A program made the translations under genes and the position numbers. Shown piece by piece: positions 43,801-51,218 of a stretch of DNA of 64,000 bases (its first letter is position 1; every line of letters starts with the position of its first letter). Source of the DNA: an uncultured Bacteroides sp. (GTDB lineage: Bacteria; Bacteroidota; Bacteroidia; Bacteroidales; Bacteroidaceae); assembly GCA_905203765.1 (NCBI GenBank), contig CAJKXC010000002.1:39965-103964 (forward strand). The letters run 5' to 3'. The notes beneath the pieces are model-generated. The model was not told the DNA's origin. It did no database searches and saw only the letters and a list, made by a program, of their open reading frames with translations.

Positions 43801-43929
43801 ACTATCACTAAATACAAGGGAACTGATCCGGAACTCGGTAGTAACAACTTTTGGACCGCTGGCGTAGACAGTCGAGATAAATATCCTACTGTACGTTCAT
43901 TCACTGTAGGTCTGAACGTAACTTTCTAA
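40876..43929 (+). CDS. SusC-like TonB-dependent outer-membrane transporter
   Basis: 1017 residues. Signal peptide, then a carboxypeptidase-D regulatory-like domain (about 50-125, VTITGVVKDKTGEPVIGANV), the SusC TonB-box region LDEVVVIGYGTQKKGDVT, a plug domain (LLKGKVAGLTIAKPSGDP, VLKDASAAAIYGTRGAGGVI), and a 22-strand barrel ending in FTVGLNVTF. It imports large oligomers with the SusD lid, powered by TonB. It follows the GH127 gene by 63 bp and precedes susD by 22 bp. Which product it takes up is not seen in the sequence. The operon suggests a glycan or glycopeptide containing L-arabinose. Confidence 0.96.
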   Translation: MKTHENRALFSKAVLKATTCLFLTAGASISPAFAFPDTTESMGTEIVQQQTVTITGVVKDKTGEPVIGANVLEKGTANGVITNLDGQYTLKVKGGNSVLVISFIGYQTQEITVGSKKKVDVILQDDTELLDEVVVIGYGTQKKGDVTSAIASVKAEDFLVGNFNNAGDLLKGKVAGLTIAKPSGDPNVGTEISLRGIVSVSGNASPLVLIDGVPGDMGTVPTENIASIDVLKDASAAAIYGTRGAGGVILITTKTGLREQKATATYSGYVSFSNWAKKADFMTPDDIRAGKTQYNDEGYDTDWLDAVSRTGVTHNHSFSISGGSSTTSYYGNITYRNQQGVMKKSGNEDLSMSFDVNHWMLNNMLKVNLNIVQDNYKYLDKYDAYGVNSLTQIYRQAVIRNPTSPIWNEDGSYNERSLLQYYNPVSLQNESTGETKEVNTRVTGNVTFEPIKGWQTNLMLASHRSSSKTGSYNTRYHTTTAIGNLTGEASLSDSYDRTDYLELTSKYHATFADKHRFEGMVGYSWSKNTYESAGMWNANFPTDYFGYNNMGAGEYLTDGKASMSSSKTESTLIGTFARISYGFDDRYNILASVRYEGSSKFGANHKWGAFPSVSLGWNIMNEEFMRSTAKWLNNLKLRAGYGMTGVIPGGSYQSIVRYSYSGGNYYRDGKWGKGLKALSNANPDLKWEIAKEFNVGLDWGVLNDRLGGSVDFYVKNTSDMLYDYAVPSPPNLYTSTLANVGKMRNSGIEIMVRAIPVQTKNFEWNTALTMQHNANKLVSLSNDLYQTENIIWLQGVGDPVTQYTHKVEVGKSFGEIYSLKAVGVSEKTGMFLIENPETGQVAEFYQEMRNDRDNWYQRMGNGIPKISMGWNNTFRYQNFDLTMQFTGQFGYKIINQQRVFYENNAHAYNKLKSAADAIGGIRSLSPQQSQVVTSYYIEDGDYLKLTNMTLGYTYDFKENVYVKSIRFYGSVDNLFTITKYKGTDPELGSNNFWTAGVDSRDKYPTVRSFTVGLNVTF

Positions 43930-43951
43930 CCTCATTAAAAGAAAAATAATT

Positions 43952-45646
43952 ATGAAATACAATACGATATTTAAGAAAGGTGCTATCGGTATGTTATTTG
44001 CCGGTTCAATTCTGTTAAGCAGTTGCACCGACTTGAGTGAAACTTTATATAGTGAGCTCCCCGGCGATGGTAGCTACGAATTTACCGAAACTGAAATAGC
44101 GGCTCAATATGGTGTAATTTACGACCGTCTGCGCGATATGTACGATGGCTGGGAAGGCTATATGGACATTAGCCAAGAGTGTGGTGACTTGATTATGACT
44201 CCTTACCGTACTTATGGAGGATGGGGTGCACAATATGTTTCATTGCACAAGCATGAATTCCATCCTACCATCAATCATCTCTACCGCCCTTGGTATTCTT
44301 GTTATCAAGGTATAAACTCTTGCAATCAGTTGCTTGATGATGAAACTATTAGCAGCAATGAAAGAGCAGTAGCCGAGTTGCGCACTTTCCGTGCGTTATT
44401 CTACTACGTATTGTTCGATTTGCATCGTAATATTCCTGTAACGACTACTTTGAAATTACCAGCCGACTATATGCCTAAACAGGAGACTCCGCAGTTTACT
44501 TTTGATTTCATTGTGAAAGAAGTGGAAGAGTCGAAACCATTGCTCACTAAGGAAGTAGAAAAAGGACAGCTTAATTACTATGGTGCCTGTATGTTGCTGG
44601 CAAAGATGTATCTGAACCATGATGCTTGGTTCCCCGATGCTCCTGATAATAAATACTACGGTTTGGCTATTGAGCAAGTGAATGAAGTCATCAATGATGG
44701 TGCTTATACACTGGCTGAAAATTATCGTGAGCCTTTCTCCGTAGCCGGAAGCAAGGAAAATATATTCGAACTGATGTATAGTAATAAATATGCCGGTCAT
44801 GGTACGAACCACTTCTGTAAATGGTTCCCCGCCATCTGCAAGGACGTATTTGGTGTTTCGTTCGACCCTTGGAATGGTAGTGCTTGTGTACCGCAGTTCT
44901 TTTATACTTATGATAAAGATGACACACGTAAGGCTGATACTTGGAAATGGGGTGTTCAACGTGACCAGCAGGGCAATATCCTTTATGATAACGGTAAAGA
45001 GGTGAATCTTACTCCCGAAGTGTGGGCTATTGAAAAACCGGGTGCAGGTGATTATCAGGGTGCTCGTCTATGGCTTTACGAAATTCAGCCGGGTAACATT
45101 GGTACTAGTGATGATAATGTACCTTTCTTCCGGTTGACGGATGCTTACTTTATCAAGGCTGAATGTTTGCTCCGTCTGGGTGGATATAAGGGTGAGACAG
45201 AACAGGATGCGGCAGATATCGTAACGATGATTCGTCGTCGTGCCTTCAAGGACAACCCTGAAAAAGCAGTCCGTACTGTTGCCCAACTGAAAGGTGGCAG
45301 TGTATACGATTACGGTTTGCGTGAAACTCAAGGTACACTTGATGGTGACAAGAACCTGACCGATATTGAGGTTATTGAAACTCACGAAGGAGGTGATGAT
45401 ATCATTCTCGGTGGTTTGCTTGATGAACTGGCTTGGGAGTTTGTGTATGAACACCATCGTCGTCAAGATCTTATCCGCTTCAAGATGACTAATGGATGCA
45501 ATGTATTCAATGGTAAGTCATGGTTCGGCAAGAGTGCCAACACTAATCCGAACGATCACCATTTAGATATCTTCCCCATCCTGCAGGATAATCTGGATGC
45601 CAATCCTAACTTAGTTCAGAACCCTGGTTATACAACCGCAAAATAA
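43952..45646 (+). CDS. SusD/RagB-like glycan- or peptide-binding lipoprotein
   Basis: 564 residues. Lipobox LLSSC with lipid Cys near residue 25, followed by the SusD pattern CTDLSETLYSELPG. TPR-like helices are visible (VAELRTFRALFYYVLFDLH, YYGACMLLAKMYLNHDAW). The C-terminus ends with EFVYEHHRRQDLIRF, a SusD_RagB hallmark. It forms the lid over the SusC barrel and captures the substrate. SusD/RagB homologues can bind peptides (as RagB) or glycans, which suits a glycopeptide. It is 22 bp after susC and 6 bp before the next gene. Confidence 0.95.
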   Translation: MKYNTIFKKGAIGMLFAGSILLSSCTDLSETLYSELPGDGSYEFTETEIAAQYGVIYDRLRDMYDGWEGYMDISQECGDLIMTPYRTYGGWGAQYVSLHKHEFHPTINHLYRPWYSCYQGINSCNQLLDDETISSNERAVAELRTFRALFYYVLFDLHRNIPVTTTLKLPADYMPKQETPQFTFDFIVKEVEESKPLLTKEVEKGQLNYYGACMLLAKMYLNHDAWFPDAPDNKYYGLAIEQVNEVINDGAYTLAENYREPFSVAGSKENIFELMYSNKYAGHGTNHFCKWFPAICKDVFGVSFDPWNGSACVPQFFYTYDKDDTRKADTWKWGVQRDQQGNILYDNGKEVNLTPEVWAIEKPGAGDYQGARLWLYEIQPGNIGTSDDNVPFFRLTDAYFIKAECLLRLGGYKGETEQDAADIVTMIRRRAFKDNPEKAVRTVAQLKGGSVYDYGLRETQGTLDGDKNLTDIEVIETHEGGDDIILGGLLDELAWEFVYEHHRRQDLIRFKMTNGCNVFNGKSWFGKSANTNPNDHHLDIFPILQDNLDANPNLVQNPGYTTAK

Positions 45647-45652
45647 AGAACC

Positions 45653-46651
45653 ATGAAAAAGAAATTAATCTATACACTGATAGTTTGTGGCGCGTTGTTT
45701 ATGACAACCGCTTGCAGTGAAGAATATACTGATGCTACAAGTATGCATGTATACGGTCCGAATGAGAATCCGCCCGTGAAAACTGATGAAAAGGGAACTG
45801 TAGTCAGTACCTTTGATAAGAAAGCAGGTGACCCTGTTCCTGCTACTATTAATATCGAACAATATGAAACCGTCATACAGCAACAGCTTGGTATGACAGT
45901 AAACGAACTGATGAGTGCTATTGAAAGCGGAAAGGTAGCTGTTTGTCCCATCAATGCCTCACGTAATGTGTGGAACAAAGCAAAAGCCAATGTGGAAGGA
46001 AAGAAATATGGTTGGTATGTTAATAAGAACGGCAATGTATGTGAGGCCGATGATGAATCCCTGTATGGTATCATTGAATTCGATGCCGCTACCAAATGCT
46101 TCAATTTTTATCCGGATGGAAATGCCGGTGGTGCAGCTTCGGTAGAATTTGGCTTTGCCCTCGAAGGGCCGAACTACAATACTGCTGTTCGTTTCGTTAT
46201 GGCTTTGACTGTATTTGATAAAAGTTTCATCATTCAGGATGTGACGATTCCTGCCGGTGACTATAATGCTTATTCGTTGACACTCGAGAGTGTGGCTGAA
46301 AATATCAATTATGTATTTGGCATGACTCCTGACGAATTGGTTACAGCAGTTTCGGATGGCGCAGTAAAAGTCTATATGATGAACCTTGGAACCAATGCGT
46401 ATGTTTGGGATGGTACTTCTACTGCCAATAACGGTGGCTACTGGTGTACTGCCGATAATGAAATTTGTGCTTGGGGAGAAGCAGGCTTCTCTTACTTCAT
46501 CGAACCCTGGCTGGATGAAAGCCCTGCCTGTATGGCTATTGGACGCGCTCCAGGTATCGCATCGGGAACCACATTGATGGTTAAGTTTGGTTTGGCTACC
46601 CCCGATAAACAAAAAGCGATGTCATTCCTTTTGAACGCAACTTTCGAGTAA
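45653..46651 (+). CDS. Surface lipoprotein with two DUF4859-like repeats
   Basis: 332 residues. Lipobox MTTAC. Two internal repeats of about 125-140 residues: the first has LGMTVNELMSAIESGKVAV and GWYVNKNGNVCEADD, the second FGMTPDELVTAVSDGAVKV and GGYWCTADNEICAWGE. A third copy forms the C-terminus of the next protein (LMPEDIAEIL, GGFWCNAIGEPQGWGE). Position in the operon (directly after susD) is that of a SusE/SGBP-type accessory binding protein. I think the repeats are binding modules for the operon's substrate; the ligand is unknown. The DUF number is from memory and not checked. Confidence 0.7.
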   Translation: MKKKLIYTLIVCGALFMTTACSEEYTDATSMHVYGPNENPPVKTDEKGTVVSTFDKKAGDPVPATINIEQYETVIQQQLGMTVNELMSAIESGKVAVCPINASRNVWNKAKANVEGKKYGWYVNKNGNVCEADDESLYGIIEFDAATKCFNFYPDGNAGGAASVEFGFALEGPNYNTAVRFVMALTVFDKSFIIQDVTIPAGDYNAYSLTLESVAENINYVFGMTPDELVTAVSDGAVKVYMMNLGTNAYVWDGTSTANNGGYWCTADNEICAWGEAGFSYFIEPWLDESPACMAIGRAPGIASGTTLMVKFGLATPDKQKAMSFLLNATFE

Positions 46652-46685
46652 TGCCTTATTTAAAAACTTTCTAAAATAGTATAAT

Positions 46686-49034
46686 ATGAAAAGCAATATA
46701 CGACACTATTTCTACCTGACAGCTATGTTGATAGCTGTCAGTGGAACATCGCTTCTCACTACTTCATGTGGAGATGACGATATGACGAAACGTGAAGCCG
46801 ATTATGATCCTCGATATAAAGGTACTATTGCAGGTACGGAGGCTGATTATGCGGTTGAAGCTGAAGACAAGACTTTGGATATCAACTTCAAGAGTGATAT
46901 GGACTGGACTGCTGCCATTGTGGATGCCGATGGTAATGACTGTTCATGGGCCAGTATCTCACCTGCTGAAGGCAAGGCAGGTGAAGAGTTAAAACTGACT
47001 GTGACCATGCAGGAGAACGAAGACACGGCCAATAATCGTTCTGCCACTGTTACAATTTCTACCGTGAAAGGCCAGTCGCAAGCAATAACGTTGGTCCAGA
47101 AGTACAAGGTATTGTATCTGAAACCTGCCGAAATTGAAGATTATGCCAAGTACACTTGTCCCGGTGTGGGAAATCCTCACTTTGAAGAAGGCCCTGAATA
47201 TATGCTTCGTCACGACAGCTATTATTCATGGCATCGTATGAAACAGAGTGAACACTTCTTTGTTTTCTGGTCGCCTGAATTTGGAAGTGATCCCAATTCC
47301 CCGGAAAACCAAAGTAGTGGTATGTGGGTGGATGTTGATGACTTACTCCAGAAAGCTGAACAATATTTCACTACTAATATAAATACCCTTGGTATGGCTG
47401 TTCTTGGAGAAGGAAAATCCATGCTGGATGACTATAAAATGCAGATTTATTTGATTTATCAGGATGAATGGCTTGCTACCGGCTCTGGTTATGATGACAA
47501 GATAGGTGCCCTTTGGGTGAATCCGGCTACTTGTCATCCTGTAGGTTCTACTATCGCTCACGAAATAGGTCACTCGTTCCAGTATCAGGTATATGCCGAC
47601 AAGGTGAATAAACAGGGGTATCCTGCTGATATGCATCATGGATTCCGTTATGGCTTTGGTCCTGATGGTGCTGGTGGTTGTGCTTTCTGGGAACAATGTG
47701 CACAATGGCAGGCACAACTTGACTATCCGGAAGAAATGTTCAATTATAATCTTGACGTGTGGAAAAAGAACTATCATCGTCACTTCAATCATGAATGGAT
47801 GCGTTATGCAAGCTATTGGCTACAGCATATGTGGGTAGAGAAGCACGGTATTGAGGCTTATGGACATATCTGGCGTGATTCAGAGTTCCCTGAAGACCCA
47901 TTACAAACTTATCAACGCTTATATTGCGGTAATAATCTGAACGTTCTTTATGCTGATCTTTATGAATACGCTTCACGTATGGTATATTATGATTTGAAGT
48001 TTGCTAATAATGCCAATAAACCGGTGATTGTACCTGATTATGTGAAAGGTGATTACAGTACAGATCTATATAAAGTAGGGGACCTTCAATATCAGGTAGG
48101 TTATGCGAGCTGTCCCGGAACTACCGGATTTAATGTTATAGAGATGAAGGTGCCTGCTGCTGGTACTACTGTTTCTACTACGGTTAGCGCACTTGCTCCC
48201 GGCACTGCTCTTGCCAAGGGTGACAAAGGTGAACAGGTAGATGGAGATGGGAAGGTCGTAAGTAAAACTACAACTTACAATGCTTCGGATAATACCTCAT
48301 CCGACTACCGTTATGGTTATGTAGCAATAATAAATGGCAAACCTACCTACTCGGAGATGAGTAAGGGCGCTGAAGGTACAGCTTCCTACACAGTACCTGC
48401 CGGTACCAATGAACTTTACTTTGTGATAATGGCTGCTCCGGACGAGTATCACCGTCAGTACTGGAATGATAAAGAAGCTGATGACGAGCAATGGCCTTAT
48501 ACTATTACAGTAAATGGCACTGATGTGGCCAGCTATAACGACGTCATTGAAGTGGTGCTTGACCCGAATGCTAAACCTAAAAATGTTGAGATGACCATTA
48601 ATGTACGCGGTACAGTTGATGCAAATTATGATTTTGCTCGTTATAACATTGCCTATTTTGATAATGCAGCTATTTGCCATGCTTTCTGTCTGATGCCGGA
48701 AGATATAGCTGAGATTTTGCATCCTAGTGCTGAAGGATTGGCCGAGGGTAAAATCTGTATGCGTTTGAAACTGACAAATGGTACTTACAGTTACGAAGAT
48801 AACTGTGGTGGCGAGTTAGGTGGATTTTGGTGTAATGCCATTGGTGAGCCGCAAGGATGGGGAGAAAATGCACGGACCTATACTAAGCTCCACACTATCT
48901 ACGATATGGAAGTAGGCTTTATGCCAGGTGCTATTACCGCAGGGGAAACTTATCCTGAAGTTGTTGAACTTGTCTATACTAAGGATGGCAAAGAATACAT
49001 CGCTACTTTGAAGTTTAATTTTATTGTAGAATAA
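46686..49034 (+). CDS. Lipoprotein with BACON-like, HExxH metallopeptidase-like and C-terminal repeat domains
   Basis: 782 residues. Lipobox LTTSC. A BACON-like Ig domain (about 50-140) has SDMDWTAAI and NRSATVTISTVKG. The central domain carries His292, Glu293 and His296 in AHEIGHSFQYQ with Glu336 in FWEQCAQWQ as a possible third Zn ligand; this resembles DUF6055-type proteins. A C-terminal domain (about 625-782) copies the repeats of the preceding lipoprotein. The HExxH plus downstream Glu suggests a gluzincin peptidase, perhaps cleaving a glycoprotein held by the BACON and repeat modules. No activity is known to me for this family. It is 34 bp after the preceding gene. Confidence 0.75.
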   Translation: MKSNIRHYFYLTAMLIAVSGTSLLTTSCGDDDMTKREADYDPRYKGTIAGTEADYAVEAEDKTLDINFKSDMDWTAAIVDADGNDCSWASISPAEGKAGEELKLTVTMQENEDTANNRSATVTISTVKGQSQAITLVQKYKVLYLKPAEIEDYAKYTCPGVGNPHFEEGPEYMLRHDSYYSWHRMKQSEHFFVFWSPEFGSDPNSPENQSSGMWVDVDDLLQKAEQYFTTNINTLGMAVLGEGKSMLDDYKMQIYLIYQDEWLATGSGYDDKIGALWVNPATCHPVGSTIAHEIGHSFQYQVYADKVNKQGYPADMHHGFRYGFGPDGAGGCAFWEQCAQWQAQLDYPEEMFNYNLDVWKKNYHRHFNHEWMRYASYWLQHMWVEKHGIEAYGHIWRDSEFPEDPLQTYQRLYCGNNLNVLYADLYEYASRMVYYDLKFANNANKPVIVPDYVKGDYSTDLYKVGDLQYQVGYASCPGTTGFNVIEMKVPAAGTTVSTTVSALAPGTALAKGDKGEQVDGDGKVVSKTTTYNASDNTSSDYRYGYVAIINGKPTYSEMSKGAEGTASYTVPAGTNELYFVIMAAPDEYHRQYWNDKEADDEQWPYTITVNGTDVASYNDVIEVVLDPNAKPKNVEMTINVRGTVDANYDFARYNIAYFDNAAICHAFCLMPEDIAEILHPSAEGLAEGKICMRLKLTNGTYSYEDNCGGELGGFWCNAIGEPQGWGENARTYTKLHTIYDMEVGFMPGAITAGETYPEVVELVYTKDGKEYIATLKFNFIVE

Positions 49035-49061
49035 TCATTTGTTTTACTTAATCTTATTATT

Positions 49062-49472
49062 ATGCTAAAAAGAATTTTTGTACTGGTTCTATTGATGGGC
49101 ACTCTGTCAATAATGAACGTATTTGCTCAGGCAAATCATGATTTGGTCTTTTATGCTTATCAAACAAGTAATTTAAGTTTTACGGCAAAAGTTATCCAAC
49201 CTCGTCCAGCTTCTTTTGGAGCAGGTATGGCTGCGGATAATAGTGTTACAATGGATGCATTGTTTACAACAGATGACAATTGTGCTATCGTTGATTTACA
49301 GGTTAGTTGTCCAAATGCAACCTCTACTTCGAAACTTCGGATTACGGATGGATACACATTTGATTATCTTGTTCCATTTTCAGGAACTAGTGCCCGTTAT
49401 TATGGTAAGATACCTTTGAGCAGTGGAGACTCAACGAGAATATCGGTAACTGTTGTTCCTGGCTATTATTAA
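49062..49472 (+). CDS. Small secreted protein of unknown function
   Basis: 136 residues, signal peptide ending NVFAQ, mature part about 110 residues rich in Thr and Ser, with two Cys (DDNCAIVDLQVSC). No domain recognised. Predicted mostly beta. It is 27 bp after the HExxH lipoprotein gene and followed by a strong hairpin, so it ends that transcription unit. Could be a small binding protein or an inhibitor protecting the cell from the neighbouring peptidases; both are guesses. Confidence 0.65.
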   Translation: MLKRIFVLVLLMGTLSIMNVFAQANHDLVFYAYQTSNLSFTAKVIQPRPASFGAGMAADNSVTMDALFTTDDNCAIVDLQVSCPNATSTSKLRITDGYTFDYLVPFSGTSARYYGKIPLSSGDSTRISVTVVPGYY

Positions 49473-49518
49473 AAATGGGGAAGGCATACCTGCATTAGAT
49501 GTCTTTTAAATAATTGTC

Positions 49519-49554
49519 AAGGGCTTGTGTTTGTGCCGACAGACACAGGCCCTT
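49519..49554 (+). terminator. Long hairpin at the end of the SusCD transcription unit
   Basis: A fully paired 16-bp stem (49519-49534 with 49539-49554, three G:T wobbles) with loop GCCG. It is followed by AATTGTCC, so the U-tract is poor. It may terminate weakly or protect the 3' end and lower expression of the downstream peptidase and regulator genes. Confidence 0.5.
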
Positions 49555-49674
49555 AATTGTCCCCAAAGACCGTACCCCATGTATATACCGTTGAGTTGTC
49601 AAAAATTGCTCCTACAGAAGAACAGAATTAGCAGCCTCATCCCATCCTTGCCTGTAGCCCCCTACAGGCAGGGT

Positions 49675-49762
49675 GCTTCTCCGGCACCGGGGAACGAGGG
49701 GCTCGGCACCGGGGAACACCCTCTCCGACACCGGGGAACATAGCCTTCCCCGGTGCCGGGGA
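49675..49762. repeat. Tandem 22-bp GC-rich repeats (peptidase array)
   Basis: Three units start at 49675, 49697 and 49719 (exact 22-bp period) with core GGCACCGGGGAAC or GACACCGGGGAAC. A fourth copy at 49741-49762 is shifted by 3 bp and is a full dyad CTTCCCCGG-TG-CCGGGGAG. The first unit also contains the dyad TTCTCCGG-CA-CCGGGGAA. GC content is far above the surrounding gap. Confidence 0.85.
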
Positions 49763-49857
49763 GAACGGGGGAATCGCTTCATATTACTGAGTGTAAAGAT
49801 AATTACAGAACAGCAGTAACTCATAACTGTCCGTCAAGAATAAAATTAATTAAGATA

Positions 49858-51186
49858 ATGAAGAAATACATCCTTTTATTCATTTTTGCCTTAGCCGCCG
49901 GCCTGGGCTTGAAGGCGCAGAATGCTACGCCGGTTTCCGTTCCTTCCGGCAAAGCCATCTACATCCCCAAAGACTTGCAGGGAATGGATTTGCAGAATCC
50001 TGAAAGCAAGTGGAGTTATCACCGCATGGCTTGCAGCGACAACTTTGTCATCTTTTGGGAGAAAGGGTTCGGCAATGACCTTTCCAATCCCCCTCAGTTG
50101 GAAGGGCACGATATGCGAGTGAATCTGCCTAACCTGATGGAGAAGTTGGAACGCTTTTACTGCTTCTTCCGCGATACGTTGCAATTCTCGCGTCCCGGTT
50201 CCAAGTGCGACAAGTATCGCATGATGGTGATGCTGAACTACTCCTTGGATGGAACGGCATACGGTGGCGATTATGATGGAGAAATCGGAGCCTTATGGAT
50301 CGCCCCCAACCGTGTGCAGGACGAGAAGTTGAACTGCATAGCCCATGAACTGGGACATAGCTTCCAGTCGCAAATTAGTTGCGACGGACAAGGAGAAGCC
50401 TGGGGCGGATGCGGATTCTTCGAGATGACTTCGCAGTGGATGCTGTGGCAGGTCAACCCGGAATGGATTACGGACGAAAAGTATCACTGGGACGCGTTCA
50501 CGAAGCTGACACATAAGGCATATCTCCATTTGGAGAATATCTACCACTCGCCCTACGTGCTGGAATATTGGGGAATGAAACACGGATTGCCTCTCATTGC
50601 CGAACTCTACCGGCAGGGCAAGCGGGGCGAAGACCCGGTGATTACGTACAAGCGGCAGATAGGGCTGAACCAGAAACAATTCTGTGACGAGATGTTCGAT
50701 GCCTGTCGTCACTTCATCAACTGGGACTTTCCGCGTGTCTGGACGGAAACACGCCCGTATGCCAATAAATATACTACCCGGCTGACTGCCCGGTCGGATG
50801 GATGGTACGCGATAGCGCCGGAGAATTGTCCTGAGAACTACGGATTCAATGCCATCCCGTTGGCTGTACCCCAGCCGGGCGAGAAGGTAAGTATTGAATT
50901 CTGCGGAGAAGCCGGGTCCACAGGATACAACGCAATCCATACCGATAAAGCGGGTTGGCGCTATGGTTTTGTTGCCATCACCGCCGAAGGCAAATCTATT
51001 TATGGGGAAATGTACAATAATAGTGAAAAAAGTATTATTTTTACAGCTCCCAAAGATGTAGCTTTGGCTAACTTATGGCTGGTAGTAATGGGAGCGCCTA
51101 CGGAACACTGGATGAATCCGGAACCGGATGGAAAAGATGCCCAATGGCCCTACCGTATCAAAGTTACGGGAAGCAAACCTTTGTAA
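49858..51186 (+). CDS. Secreted HExxH metallopeptidase-like protein (paralogue of the 46686 product)
   Basis: 442 residues from ATG 49858, signal peptide ending LKAQ. The core matches the central domain of the lipoprotein at 46686: KWSYHRMACSDNFVIFWEKG, YDGEIGALWIAPNRVQ, then His163, Glu164 and His167 in AHELGHSFQSQ and Glu189 in GGCGFFEMTSQW. The C-terminal part (KVSIEFCGEAGSTGYNAIH ... GAPTEHWMNPEPDGKDAQW) is also shared. It lacks the BACON and C-terminal repeat domains, so it is the minimal form. The spacing from the second His to the Glu is 22 residues, against 40 in the paralogue. It is 32 bp before the hybrid regulator gene. A DUF6055-type assignment is from memory. Confidence 0.78.
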   Translation: MKKYILLFIFALAAGLGLKAQNATPVSVPSGKAIYIPKDLQGMDLQNPESKWSYHRMACSDNFVIFWEKGFGNDLSNPPQLEGHDMRVNLPNLMEKLERFYCFFRDTLQFSRPGSKCDKYRMMVMLNYSLDGTAYGGDYDGEIGALWIAPNRVQDEKLNCIAHELGHSFQSQISCDGQGEAWGGCGFFEMTSQWMLWQVNPEWITDEKYHWDAFTKLTHKAYLHLENIYHSPYVLEYWGMKHGLPLIAELYRQGKRGEDPVITYKRQIGLNQKQFCDEMFDACRHFINWDFPRVWTETRPYANKYTTRLTARSDGWYAIAPENCPENYGFNAIPLAVPQPGEKVSIEFCGEAGSTGYNAIHTDKAGWRYGFVAITAEGKSIYGEMYNNSEKSIIFTAPKDVALANLWLVVMGAPTEHWMNPEPDGKDAQWPYRIKVTGSKPL

Positions 51187-51218
51187 AATAGACGTCTCAG
51201 TCAATAACTGATGAAGAA

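Larger units (their letters stand above)
49473..49857. other. 385-bp gap with hairpin and 22-bp array
   Basis: No gene seen. A hairpin at 49519-49554 probably marks the transcript end. A GC-rich repeat array occupies 49675-49762, preceded by the perfect dyad CCTGTAG-N4-CTACAGG (49651-49668). About 95 bp remain before the next start codon, with no clear -7 box. Confidence 0.6.
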
